Numbered from the stretch's first letter, positions 26,061 to 38,149 are shown. The stretch is 64,000 bases of DNA from Aradus depressus (GCA_963662175.1 OY759225.1:7947107-8011106), one strand, 5' to 3'. Numbers and translations: made by a program. The notes: generated by a model from the letters alone, not told the origin.

Positions 26061-26434
26061 CGAGAAAACCGTAACCATAAGAAATAAATTAGCTGTAGAT
26101 TTTAAAATAAATGAATTTTGACCACAAGTATTTTCTAATAAAGATAAAAAGTTTTTATAACTACTAATGTTTTCTTTGATGAAAATGGGCTGTGGTTTTT
26201 CATTTACTATTTGTTGACTATTTGATGATGACTCCATTGCTTCATCTTGCGACAATGGTGTATAGTGGTTATTAAGGGGTACCTGCTGAATGTTGCTGTG
26301 CAGCCGCGCAGCCTTTCTGGGGTCTCTGGTGTCTGCAGCTGGTCTCTTCCTGTCCCTGACAAACATTCCTGCCATACAGAGGTGGAGGGAGCCTCAGTAG
26401 TTGTGGCTTCTGCTTTTTTACCTTCGTCACCCAT
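26060..26434 (-). mobile_element. Jockey-like LINE ORF1 (gag-like) 5' fragment
   Basis: From an ATG at 26434 the - strand reads MGDEGKKAEATTTEAPSTSV, then after a shift LNNHYTPLSQDEAMESSS and PQPIFIKENISSYKNFLSLL. Jockey-type ORF1 proteins have this acidic linker followed by the PPIFI block. It breaks at about 26060 where Penelope-like sequence begins. Confidence 0.55.
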
Positions 26435-26814
26435 AACTTATTGTAAGTTAAAACTTACTCATCAAAAAAAATTTGAAAAAAAAAAAAAAAAAAAAAACAC
26501 AAGCGAAACTTAAACATTAAACGAACAAAAGAAAGTAAAGATAAAATAAAGTAAAAGGAATAAACTGAATTAAATTGAAATATTTTATGTAAGGTTATGT
26601 TTTTCAAGTTTCTAATGAACACATAAAGTTTCAAGTTTCGAATGAACACATAACATAAAATTCAAACAGAAATTAACCGCAGTTCTCTTTAAGAAAAAAC
26701 AAAGAATCAAAAATATTTTAAACAATAAGTTTAAATAGCCTTCAAATAAAACGAATATTGAGGAGCACAAGAACGTGTTGTTCACCATACGGTAGTTGGC
26801 CACGTCATCATCGG

Positions 26815-27120
26815 AATTTAATAACTTCAGAATAAGAAAAACGTGCAACTTTAAACGTTTTTTTTTTCGAGAACTATTTGACATATCAAAAATCTGTTTG
26901 CACAGTTCTTCCTTGTTTCTTTAGTACTTTAATAAAATGTAATGAAACTTAAGGTTCAAAAGGGAACCCCGCCCTTCGAAGGGCTGTTTGAGCCACTAAA
27001 AGGGACATTTATGTCTTTTCGAGGACACCCTACTATAGCTCTCGGCGAGTGCTACAACTTTAGTCCTATGCACAATTTTGATATCTCTAACCGTTTAGGA
27101 GTTATTTCACTTGTGGCCCG
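26815..27120 (-). repeat. Rep-3, right arm
   Basis: Reverse complement of 24655-24960; the pair encloses the LINE ORF1 and Penelope-like pieces. Confidence 0.75.
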
Positions 27121-27174
27121 ATTATCTGAGCCACTCTGTATACATATATATATTGTATATGTGTATATGATAAG

Positions 27175-27925
27175 CGGGATGATAGGATATGATCTTTCTT
27201 GTCGATACATTCATTACATCGACATCGGGATCTTTTAGTTGAGCTCCCCCTCCTATCCACCATCCCTTTGGCCGATTTGGCTGAAAATCAATGAGTAAAT
27301 GTTCAAAATGGATGCCCCTGAAATCCGTGCCTTCCCTCTGTATAATCTGAGCCTGATTAATTACCATTTGCAAAGGAGGATAGTTGGTGTCTTTGCCAGA
27401 AGAGCGCTCTCCTACATCTCTATACTGTGTTGAGCATGTGACACCTCTATAGAAACTCCATATCCTAGGTAACGGGAGCCTCTTTGAAGCTTATAACCTA
27501 TCTTCTCTTCAGTATCCTCCTTCAACAAGACTCTGTTTATAAACCTATCAAATCGTGAACAAAATATTTCCCGTCTAATCCACGGAACCATCCAACATTC
27601 CCTATGTTTTGGAGCCGTTTATTTAATCCAGGAAAAAAAACTACACAAAATAATCAATTATATTTTTGCTCTCCCTTCAAAACCAATCAAATAATCAATA
27701 GTTGACTTATATAAGAGCTTCTGAAACCTCATACTAAGTTTTGTGTAGATTCATTACATCGGCAGTTATTGGGTTTTTTGAATTGAAGCCCTTCTCATCG
27801 GCCGATTGAGAAATTTTGAGTGTTTAGAGTGTCGGAAAATATAAAATTCCGGTGAAAACTGAACATCGAATTTCTGGCCGATTACATAATTTCCCCTGTG
27901 CTTCGTATGCTGCGGAAGTAAAAAT
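27175..27925 (-). repeat. Rep-1, reverse, with a 330-bp interruption
   Basis: Recognisable at 27175-27305 and 27640-27925; 27310-27630 is unassigned. Confidence 0.6.
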
Positions 27926-27999
27926 GGGCAATATACGCGAAAACTTATATGATTATTCGAAATGGGGAGTGTGATAATTTTAAAAAAAAAGTTAAATAA

Positions 28000-28790
28000 A
28001 AATAAATATATAAATAATAATTGAATTAGTAAAATTAATAATAATTAAAACAAAAAAAAAATATATTACCACATTTCCTATGAAAATTATAGCTTGTCTT
28101 CCACTAAATTTTGATTTTTACAGTAATTTCCGAAAATTAACGAAAGTTTTGAAGAAAGTGCAGGTATTCAAAAAGAGTTCAATTAATAATTATTTAATTT
28201 GGATTTATTTCTAAGTATATTAATGAGATGCCAATTCTTTTTGCCATTTCTTAAATAAGACATAAATTATCTTACTGGGTTCACAGGGAAATGAATAGCA
28301 TAGAATAAGAGAACAAATATTTGGTTTATTTACCTAAACCTACATTATAAATAAAATCAAAATATCAATATGAAATAAAAAATCAAATTACTTTCAATAC
28401 AAATCTTACAAACTAATTTCTACATCTACTTTAGTCTCTTTTCTTTTTGAATATAGTGGCCATTCTTTAATTCAATGTTATTTCGGGCATATAAACATAT
28501 AAATAAATAAAAGCACCTTTGCGCATCTACTTCACTGTTATTTTCATACCTACATGGTTCACTACTTTAAGCCTAAAAACACTTCTCTCTCTAGACTGTC
28601 CACTTCCACAACTTAGACTGTTCCTCTCTATTTAAAACAGCTGATCGTCGTATTTTATTCTCCATTCATTGGTTGTTCACATTGATTATAATTGATTTAA
28701 TAATTTATTAATAATCTTAATGTTTGTGAATTTTTACGTCATACGAGTTCGCTCTTTTTCTAACTAAACTAGTGATCAGAAACTTGTTTT
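28000..28790 (+). repeat. Rep-2, longest copy
   Basis: Runs from attaccacatttcctatg to ttggttgttcac and beyond. Confidence 0.75.
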
Positions 28791-28855
28791 GTGAATGTCT
28801 TGATACATTTTTTTTGAAACTGGACTAAAATAATGAACGTTAAAGTGAAGAAATT

Positions 28856-29406
28856 ATCGTCAATGTACTTCCCCAGAACGAATTCTCCAATAAACTTTTC
28901 GCCCCTCCTCCAAAACCAGTCGTCAATAGTTGACTTACATAGTGGCTAATAATCCCATACGAAATTTTATGTCAATAAATTGATTACAACGGCAGTTATT
29001 AACGTTTTTGAGTAATGACTCCGCCTAAACTCCCTCCTTGCTTTGACCCGCTTGGCTGAAAATCGAATGGTGTTATCCTTATGGGGTTTTGATCAAACAT
29101 ATATAATTGCGTGTTGATATATTCATTCTATCGGAAGTTATAAGAGTTTGACTGTTAAGCCTCCCCCCTAATCCTCTTTTCCTTTGGTCGAATTGGCTGA
29201 AAATCAAAATGTGTCGTGGTTAGAGAATTCTTGATTCACATATAGGATTTCATGCTGATACATTCATTCAGACAGACAGCATTTTTTTTTTTTTTTTTTT
29301 TATAATGTGGATTTTGGAAAACATGAAATTCCGTTGAATACTAGGAATCCAATTTTTGACCGACTACATAACTTTACCTATACATCGTATAACTGGGGAA
29401 ATAACA
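28856..29406 (-). repeat. Rep-1, complete reverse copy
   Basis: From caatgtacttccccagaacg to cgtataactggggaaataac. Confidence 0.75.
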
Positions 29407-29955
29407 AGCAGAGAAACTGCAGTATTGTGGAAATAATCTGAATTTAAAAGCTTCCTGATGCTCCCCACCTCTTCACCCATAGTTATGATAATGTGTACAA
29501 TTGGGCATCGAGTCACTTTACATTTCCCATTACTTCTCGCAAAACTGTAAACAACTACTTTGATAAATTTCCCTAAGTAAACAGGGTGTAACAAGTTGAA
29601 ACGTTCATACTTAAGGATCTTAGAGGAAATTTAATTCTGATTAAAAATTTTCCTGTTAACTTTTTGATTCAAAAATGCTTCCGTAAATTTAGAGTAAAAA
29701 ATCCTCTCATTTTGCAAATATCTCGGAAATCATGTTTTTGTAACAAAAAGTACTAAAACAAATGTTGTAGAGAATTAAATTTCCTTTCAGACAAATTCAT
29801 AATTTATTTTTGTACATTACACAGACTTTGATAAGCAGACTTAAATGTATAAAGTATTTTTCGTCTACTGACGATAGAGCTTTTGAAAACTTGTCTTTAT
29901 CTATTATGATCAGATTTATTATGATCATATTAGATTAAAAAAAAAAAAAAAATCT

Positions 29956-30106
29956 GAGGGCACCGGTAGTTTAGTGGTATGCGTGCTTGTCTTCTGAGTT
30001 CAAGATCGTGGGTTCGAAACCCGACCGAGGCTCTAAACTTGAGCACGTCGTACTTCGGATGAGACGTTAAGCGATGGTCCGGAGCTTGTACGATGTCAGG
30101 TACTCC
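29956..30106 (+). mobile_element. SINE-A 5' half
   Basis: Good boxes (ggtagtttagtggt, gggttcgaaaccc); lacks part of the body after the head and everything after gtactc. Confidence 0.85.
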
Positions 30107-30467
30107 CCCAGTTTTTGTGCCGTCAGCCACAGCCAGTTGCACTGATTTAATAATAACTGGAAAATGAAGTATTTACCAAATTTAGACAAAATTACATTGA
30201 ACCAGAAGTAGAATAATAGGCAAAAACTATTTGAGTAATATGGGCTGGTGAGATTGGAAGAAGTAACAACAGGAAGATAAATAAGAGCAATCTGAGGTGT
30301 GGGTTTAATTTAGGGGAGTTTGGAGTGCGAGAATGGAGCAAAAAATGGGTTATTATGGCACCCTTATAGCAAAAAGACTATAATAAAGTAATTATAAAGC
30401 ATCCCTTAGTACTTCTAGAGAAACCAAAAATTTAAATAATAAATTTGGGAATAACCGGGCAGTGTAC

Positions 30468-31200
30468 GAGGTGTGTTCAAAAAATAACAGGAATTTTCGG
30501 TTTTTGAAAATAATTTTATTTATTCGTTTAGATTAATGTTATGCCCTTCAAAATAGTCCTCATTAGATATTATACACTTATGCCAGCACTTCCAATCCCC
30601 GAAACATTTCTGAAACTCGATCTTTGGGATAGCATTTCGCTCTCTCAGCGATGTGCTTTTAATTTCATCTATGCTTGTGAAACGACGGCCCTTTAAGGTT
30701 CTCCTTATTGTTGGGAACAGAAAAGAGTCACATGTCTGGCTATTATGGAGGCTGGGGCATCATTACAGTGTGGTTTTTGGGCAAAAATTCACGAACAAGC
30801 AATGAAGTGTGAGCAGGTGCATTATCGTGGTGCAAAAGCCATGAATTGTTTCCCCATGGCGTTGAACTTGTAGGTAGTACTCCTTATTGATCGTTAGACC
30901 TTGTGGCAAAAACTCATGGTGCACTATGCCGTTAAAATCGAAAACAGTGAGCATGACCTTCACATTCGACCGCACTTGTCGAGCTTTTTTCGGTATTGGC
31001 GAACCCTAGTTTTACTCATAGCAGACTCACTAAAAGCAATATTTAAAATTTCTAAAACTTTACTTCACTTTATTCTATTCTTATAGCAAAATTTAATGCA
31101 AATTGTCTGATTCATTTTGTAAAGAAATAAATAATCGCCGATCGTACCAAAACACATGTAACCTCTTTGACAGCTGACATCAGACTAAACATCCGGTTTG
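30468..31200 (-). pseudogene. Mariner transposase relic, longer copy
   Basis: It includes the first-Asp region (VFDFNGIVHHEFLPQG and TINKEYYLQV), the HDNAPAH region in another frame, and the C-terminus. The terminal repeat cgaggtgtgttcaaaa starts right after a TA at 30466-30467. Frameshifts and deletions break the gene; the far terminal repeat is not clear. Confidence 0.82.
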
Positions 31201-31261
31201 GCTAATAAGTACACATATGTTAACAGTCAAAGATGGAAGAGAACAGGCAACACTATTGAAA

Positions 31262-31300
31262 CGCCAACGTTTCGATAAGTTTTATATCATCATCAGGGCT
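31262..31300 (-). ncRNA. Hammerhead-like motif
   Basis: On the - strand: GCC, CTGATGA, helix II GATA/TATC, GAAACGTT, GGC. GCC and GGC pair as helix I, and AACGTT is palindromic. All core positions match the hammerhead consensus. Confidence 0.55.
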
Positions 31301-31500
31301 TATAAACATGGGGGGAGGGGGATCTAGGTTAGAATCACACTCAAACAACATTAGTGTGTTGATCAACATTACTGAACGTTAAATAGACATTGTAACAAGT
31401 TAAAAATTGAACCTGACTTACTATGAATACATTACTAAACATTAAAATTAAATATAGATACATTGTTAACCATAAACATCATCAGTGGTATGTGGTATGT

Positions 31501-31683
31501 AAATAAACTTAAGCACGCCGTCCTTCGGATGGGACGTTAAGCGATGGTCCCGAGCCTGTACGATGTCAGGTACTCGTAGTAGAGTCGGGCTCATGTCCAC
31601 CAGAGTGACGAGAGAGCTCTCTGGTACTAGGCGATATGACCTCGTAGCTAAAGCCCTGGCATGAGTCATAATAACTAACTAAC
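31501..31683 (+). mobile_element. SINE-A, headless, internal deletion
   Basis: Starts aataaacttaagcacg, jumps from gtactcg to tagtagagtcgg, ends ataataactaactaact. Confidence 0.87.
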
Positions 31684-31701
31684 TGTTATGAGTGACTCCA
31701 T

Positions 31702-32130
31702 AAATCAGGCACCGATGACTCACATTGTATGTATGCCTTCTCAGTTCAAGACCGCGGGTTCGTAATCCAGCCAAAGCCCCTAGGTTTTTTTTATATTGAG
31801 GGTGGAAAAACCTTGAGCACTCCCTCCTTCGGATGGGAAGTTAACGATTGTCTCGAGCCTGTACTCGTTAGACCTCCTATCTTAAATGAATAAACCTGGA
31901 TAAATAAATAAAACAAACTTATTTTTTGAAATATTGTCTATTCCATTGAAGATATATATACATATATAACTACCGGTTTCGGCTTTATACCATCGTCAGG
32001 TCTAGTTATTAACTGGTCTAGTTATAAACCTGGATAAGCAAAATATAGGACTCATTCAGATACATTCGAAAGAGCGCTCTGGTAGAAGCCGATATAAGTC
32101 CGTAGTGTTTATGTTACGATATGAGTAACA
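31702..32130 (+). mobile_element. SINE-A, old, split by a Penelope-like insertion
   Basis: Left part 31702-31904, right part 32027-32130; the insertion duplicated aaacctggata. Confidence 0.75.
31905..32026 (-). mobile_element. Short Penelope-like 3' copy with target duplication, in a SINE
   Basis: This is about 90% identical by eye to 25408-25530 and carries the same hammerhead-like motif (31968-32008). An 11-bp repeat (aaacctggata) flanks it and the interrupted SINE continues on both sides, so it is a 5'-truncated insertion. Confidence 0.7.
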
Positions 32131-32139
32131 ATAAATAAC

Positions 32140-33190
32140 AAAAACAAAAATTGATTTTCTGTTTAATCGGCTCACAGGATTAGAGAGAGTTGGAAAGGGA
32201 AGAAGTTTATCACAAAAACTGCAATAACTGCCGAAGTAATGAATATATTGAGACAACATTTGATATGTAAATCTAAAAATCCATAGGGATAACATATAAA
32301 TGTTCAGTAGGGTGGCCCTTATTTTGAAAATATTTAAATTTCTCAGACCTCCACCAGGAATTTTGTTTAGAATGTTAAAAAAATTACCCCTGAATTTTTT
32401 CAGATTTTTTTGACCATATTAACCCGTTCCTGTAAGGTGTTAAAGTTTTACATTGAGTTTAAATGGGGATTTTGCGATTCGAGAGACTTTAGAGAGTAAC
32501 TTCTGATGCCTCGAATGGATTGTTCTGAAATTTCGTATTCTTATGTTTTGGGGGTCGCTGAATTCAAATTCTTTGTCAAAATTCCAGTTTGATAAATGTA
32601 CCTGTCAAACATTTTCAAATATTAATGCAATATAACTACTATTCTATTACTTTTTACTTACTTCTGATAAGCGACCAGTCCTTTTCCTTTTCTGCGCCTG
32701 AGTGTTAAGAACTACATTGCCCTCTGAATCACTTATTTCGGACATAATGCGCTTGTATGACAAGAACTACCAAATATATTTCAAAAACTTGAAACCGTTA
32801 TGAAAAACACTATATTATTAAAACAACTGTAGCTGAACACTTTATGGAAGACACCGCAATAACAACAGACTGATAACACTTGCGACCTTCTCCCATTATC
32901 TCTAAGATCGCACTGCCATCTACCCTCAAAATGTTGACTTATGCGGTTCTTTCACTGGACGTCGTGACTTCGTCGGTTTTTTCCCTGTACCCTTCATTTA
33001 TTAATTTTCAGCGGAATGAGACATGGTAAGGGGGGGTCCAGTGAAGAGGACTCGATTCAAAAGTAAGTTAACTATGACTCCCTATGTAAGTCAGCTGTTG
33101 AATATTATTTGAAGGGGAAGTGAAAATTTTATTGTTTGATTTGTTCTGGGGAAGTACATCGCCGATGATTCAGTGACGAATTTTTGATGT
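32140..33190 (+). repeat. Rep-1 split by about 700 bp
   Basis: Left piece ends at gataacatataaatgttcag (32296); right piece resumes attaattttcagcggaatg near 33000. The inserted block starts CAGTAGGGTGGCCCTT, which looks like a transposon end. Confidence 0.55.
32662..32745 (-). CDS. Possible orphan first exon, 28 codons
   Basis: On the - strand an ATG opens MSEISDSEGNVVLNTQAQKR and continues to GRLSE, where a strong gtaagt donor follows in phase 0. The KRKR stretch is nuclear-signal-like. No second exon found toward lower coordinates. It may belong to a transposon whose end is at 32302 (CAGTAGGGTGGCCC). Confidence 0.3.
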
Positions 33191-33479
33191 GAAACTTCTT
33201 TAGCGAAACTAGTGAATCAGAATTACCTCGACATAAAAAATCAAACATGAAACGCTAAGGAGACGGGAATGAGTAGCGAATGCGTATAAGTCAACTATGA
33301 GTTTAGGTCGGTGTCGATGCATCAGCTGTTGTGTGCTACGTGTTTATATACTGTTTATGCCTTAAAATAAGATGTTTTATTATTAATTTAATACGTTTAG
33401 TTTTATTTTGAGTTAAATAGTTAAAAATACCGAAAACTTAACGGTTCATGTTCGACAATTCCGTGCAAGTCAAAAGCAA

Positions 33480-33480
<1 letters not shown>

Positions 33481-33549
<69 letters not shown>
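33481..33549. repeat. (TA)n microsatellite
   Basis: About 34 uninterrupted TA units just before a SINE tail. Confidence 0.95.
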
Positions 33550-33553
<4 letters not shown>

Positions 33554-33576
33554 AAATGAATGTATAGGTATATATA

Positions 33577-33893
33577 GTTAGTTATTATGACTCATGCCCG
33601 GGGTTTAACTACGAACTCATATCGCCTACTACCAGAGCGCTCTTTCGTCACTCTGGTGGACATGAGCCCGACGCTACTGTGGGAGTCCTAAATTTTGTCT
33701 ACCCTAAATTTTTATTCACCTAGGGCAGGGGTATTTAACGAGTACCTTACATCATACAGGGTCGGGACCATCGCTTAACGTCCCATCCGAAGGATGGCGT
33801 GCTCAAGTTTATTTTACTTCCCAGATAAAATAAACTAAGGACCTTGGTCCGGTTTCGAACCCACGATCTTGAGCTCAGAAGGCAAGCACGCAT
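33577..33893 (-). mobile_element. SINE-A, first 25 bases of head missing
   Basis: Tail at left after the TA microsatellite; ends gcaagcacgcat. Confidence 0.9.
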
Positions 33894-34406
33894 GCTTATG
33901 TGTGTGAGGCACACCTGCTTTTTTTATTTGTGAATAACCAAAATAATATATATTGGAGAGGTTACAAGACTGTTTCTACTTGGCAGTGTAACATGAATCT
34001 TATTTACATTTTGATAGAATCCTGTATAGAGCTCAGCGTATACCGAAGACAAAGGATGCCATGAAACCTTAGACTGTCCTTAGAGAAGAGAACTCAAGGA
34101 GTTAGTCAATGTTTCAAAATGCAATCTAGTTATTTGTTCAATTTTGAGGGGGGGTGTCTACAAGTGGTTGACTGTGAAATTGAAGCGTCTTTTGTCTTTC
34201 CTAAAATTGAATTTCCATTTTAATTTATAATTAAAGATTGTCAAAATAACCTCCTGCTACAGTTGACACGGATTGACTTAACTCACTAAGTCAATAGACA
34301 TCGCGATAATAGAGATGATGCGTCGTACATTCAAGTATACTCCAACCTATACTTTAAATACATTTTCAAAATATAATATTTAACCTATTATTATATTATT
34401 TAACAC

Positions 34407-34612
34407 AAGGGCGCCGGTAGCTCAGTGGTATGCGTGCTTGCCTTCTGAGCTCAAGATCGTGGGTTCGAAACCCGACCGAGAGTTTTTAGTTTTTTTTTAT
34501 TTGGGAGGTAAAGTAAACATAAGCACGCCGTCCTTCGGATGGGACGTTAAGCGATGGTGTCGAGCCTGTGCTACGTCAGGTACTCGTTAAAGACCCCTGT
34601 TGTAGGTGAATA
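34407..34612 (+). mobile_element. SINE-A 5' part
   Basis: Complete head; breaks at gtgaataaaat, followed by a LINE 3' end. Confidence 0.88.
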
Positions 34613-34952
34613 AAATAGGCCTATTTTATTTATAGTCAACCATCATTGAATTATGCTCTGTCTATTTTTTATTAATTTAATTTACTTTATTCACATTTAT
34701 ATAGATTTTTTTACATAATTAGGCTATTAATTTTATATTTTTTCATGTTAATTTTTTATTTATCTATACTTATAATTGTCTAGTTTTCTCCAATGTAGCA
34801 CTAATTTATTTATTTATGTATTTATTTCTTTGTACGTCACACTGATACTTTATTTGATTGTTTCCTTTTCTTTTTGACTCTGTATATATTTATTCTTAGG
34901 GGACCTTGGTCCCAGAATAATAAAATGTATTTTAATTTTATTTCATATACGA
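34613..34952 (+). mobile_element. LINE 3' end (non-coding)
   Basis: Shared with 56601-57150 in reverse; ends ttggtcccagaataataaaa, tgtattttaattt. Confidence 0.6.
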
Positions 34953-35828
34953 CGTGTATAGTTGTGGAAATAATAGAACTATGGAAAACTTTGCTAATGG
35001 TCGAGCACTAATTGAAGAAAGTGCAAATTAATTTTTAGTGCAACAAATTAATTAGTTTGTGGTAAAGAGGGCTCTCTGGAGGATGTAAAGTTGTGCTGGA
35101 GTCTGGCAGGCTACTAGTAGATGGAATCCGACGTCCTCTTAATACACTTTTCCAACTTGGTCCTCCTGTTCCTGGAACAAGTTCAAGTTTTAGCAACTTT
35201 ATTCAACATCAGCTGCTCTATAAATATTTATTAGTAGCCAGCCGAGGACGAGAATTATTTATTTTCTCTAGTAGCCATTGTGATGTATAAAAAATATACA
35301 CATTTTAATTATTAATATTAGAAAAATTAATTATATTTATTTTTCTATAAAATCCAAGAAGCAACTGAATAAATAAATAAATAATATGAAAGCATTTTTT
35401 TTTAAACAAATGAGTAGAAAACAAAACTCGGCCATCAGCTGTTTTTGAATTAGTGTAGAGGCGAGTCGAGGTCTGAGTCAATGGTGTGAGATCTGGGTTG
35501 AGATGTGAAGGTGGAGATTCGTCAACAGTTCGCCTAATATCTTCTGGTCTGTTGTACCGTTCCATAAAACGCAAATATAAAAGAAATGCTAGCGGGTAAG
35601 TCTGTGGCTGGGTCGGCATAGCAGACAGATTTGAAAAAATATAGTTGAAGGTAAACAGCAAAAAAATAAAAATAAAACATATAATAATCATACAAACAAA
35701 TAATAAATGAAAAGAAAGTGTTCAGTAAGAACTATAGCACGTACATAAGACAGAAATACGGGAAAAATATACTTACATTTTTTTCACAATGGCGACCAGG
35801 CGGCACTTGCATCGCCGTGATCAACTGT

Positions 35829-36604
35829 CTCGTGACTAATGATGGGTATCGATTAACCGATTAATCGAAATAATCGATATTTTCGGTAAAATAATCGGTG
35901 ATTTTTTAATCGACGTCATCTGGGTTTGATTAATCGGATAATCGATGATTATTTAACGATTATTAAGTTTTTAATTAAAATTACAACTCATCCGAAAAAC
36001 AGGAGAAAAAAAAGAAAAATTAATTAATTATAATTCAACCGAAGTGCAACTCGCCTGAAAAAGTGGGAGGAGACTATCGTATCGACTATCGATACAACAC
36101 AGTGACTCTGTGGTGAACTGGTGATAAGTAAAAAGTAACCTTCTAATAGTTCTACTTCTAATTTCTAATTTCCAATCATTTGTGAGTTGTGATTGACTGA
36201 TTATATTAACTTTTATTTGTGCGTTCGCCTTATGCCCCTCGGTGTTCTTTTTTGTTTATTAGTTAACTTTATTAGTTAAAAGAAGATGCCTCCCAAAAGT
36301 GTGGTTTGGCAGTATTTTGAGAGGTGCTAAGTGTCGGTATTGTGGAGTTAAAATAAAAAGATGTGGGAACATGACAAACTTAAAAAACCACCTGGAGCAC
36401 AAACATCCCAAAATTGGCCTGAAGAGACCTGCACAACTGAAAGAGGCTTCTGCCATAAAGAAAAATAAATTATCTGACACTGCCAGTTAATCGAGTAATC
36501 GATTATTTAACCAACAATTAATAAGTATATCGATTAATTAGTAACATAATAATCTATGTCATTAATCGATGCTTTGTTGGTCGATACCCATCCCTACTTG
36601 TGAC
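35829..36604. mobile_element. Nonautonomous hAT, 760 bp, with BED finger remnant
   Basis: Terminal repeats TAATGATGGGTATCGATTAA and the complement of TCGATACCCATCCCTA bound 35837-36596; 8-bp repeats CTCGTGAC / CTTGTGAC flank it. On the + strand, VVWQYFERC and, after a one-base shift, AKCRYCGVKIKRCGNMTNL, HLEHKHP form a C-x2-C...H-x3-H BED zinc finger of hAT transposases. No catalytic region remains. Confidence 0.85.
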
Positions 36605-37184
36605 CAGTACACGATAGGTAGAAAAACGGGACCAGCGGTATCTGTTCTGTTACTACTTAACTAGAGAAAACCTAACGGTCCCGCCAATCTAACCAAGCGC
36701 ATTGGGATCGGCCGCGAAATTTTCTGATAAGGCGGTGTAAATCCCGCCCGAAGGTTAAATAAGGAGCATAAGATCTTTTATCTGTGGATGAGTGGGTAAA
36801 GTTGTGAGTCTTAAGTATTCTTGTGTAAGTTTTGATCCCAATGTAAAGAGAATTTTTATGAAGTTTCTCCTCTTAGACTAAAATGACGCTAAAGAGTGAA
36901 ACTCTACCTGAAAATATCTTAATGTTGCGGTTACTTCAAGTTACCAACATAAATAGAAGGAAAGAGTTGAGGGGGTGCTAAAGACAAAGGGAGAGAAGAA
37001 AGACTTTTCTGAAGAAAGAGGGTACGGCGATAAGAGGAGGAAATATTAATGAGAGCCAGAGCACCGGAGCTAAACTTGTGAAGAGATACAACTTGGAACA
37101 CTAGAGAGAGACACTGGTTAGGGGAAAGGAGTTGTTTATAGTGTTCAGTAATTAGCCTACTTCCCATCAGTACTAAAAAAAAGT
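36605..37184. other. No gene recognised
   Basis: 36605-36760 is GC-richer with a ccttatttaacc box on the - strand. 36931-37167 has a - strand ORF (ALALINISSSYRRTLFL) possibly LINE-derived; not firm. Confidence 0.4.
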
Positions 37185-37510
37185 AATCAATTCATTCGCT
37201 CTCTCTCTTAAACCAGTCGACCCTTTGGCATAAAAATCAATAGTTGAATTACTAAATGCCCCCTCCCCCCCTTCCCTTTTGGTCAATTTGGCTGAATATC
37301 AATAGTTGTTCATATAGGGCTATGAATTTACATATGAAATTTCTTGTCAATACCTTTATTACAATGGCAATTGTTTTAGTTTTAAGCCGCCTCAAACAAA
37401 CATATTTTTTTGTAAAATCTTTGGGGGTTGGAAAACATGAAATTCCATTGGAAACTCAGGATTGAATTTCTGACAGGTTACATAACTTCTGTTATACTTC
37501 GTATAACTAG
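37185..37510 (-). repeat. Rep-1, reverse copy
   Basis: Ends tacttcgtataactagc. Confidence 0.65.
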
Positions 37511-37559
37511 CAAAAAAAATTGTAAAATTCAAGTATATTCAATTTATTTTTTTTGTAAA

Positions 37560-38136
37560 TACAGTGTAAACTCTATATAACGACACTTAAGGGACTGCGC
37601 ATTTTATGGCGTTATTGAGAGTTGTCGTTAAATGAAGAGCAGAAAAATCAATACATATTACATTACATTTAATAGTGTTTTACTATTATAATATGTATTT
37701 ACTAATAAAGTATAACAACAAACATTAATATTGATACAAATAACAACGCTTATTGCGTATAGTAAGTTATCTTCGTCTGACGTTTTTTGCTTCTCCAGTA
37801 TTTTAAGGTAATGACAACAAACAAAAGAACGAATTTCTTAGAATCTTCGGTACGTATGATGCCGACAGTCGAGGTGAATACGTGCTAGACAATAAAGCAA
37901 CAAAATAACAAACAAAAGACCGTACACTGCTGCAGTTCTTATTAATTTGGACAACTTGAAAGTACTGTTTATTGCTTAGTAATGACGTATTGTTGTCGTT
38001 ATTTAGAGTGGGTGTGATGCTACATAGAGTGTGTCATTGTATGGACAACAAGGTAAACCAACCAGATTCTAGTAATTTCGGTCTTTTAGGGAGTTTGTCG
38101 TTAAATCGAGTGGCGTTAAATGGAGTTTACACTGTA
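37560..38136. mobile_element. Pogo/Tigger-like MITE, 573 bp
   Basis: TA duplication and TIRs CAGTGTAAACTCTATATAAC and GTTAAATGGAGTTTACACTG. The family differs from the 15.3-kb element. Confidence 0.8.
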
Positions 38137-38149
38137 ATTTGATTTTTTT

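Noticed and set aside
35093..35290. Missing 5' exon of the EGF gene
   Set aside because: No signal peptide and no donor in the right phase.
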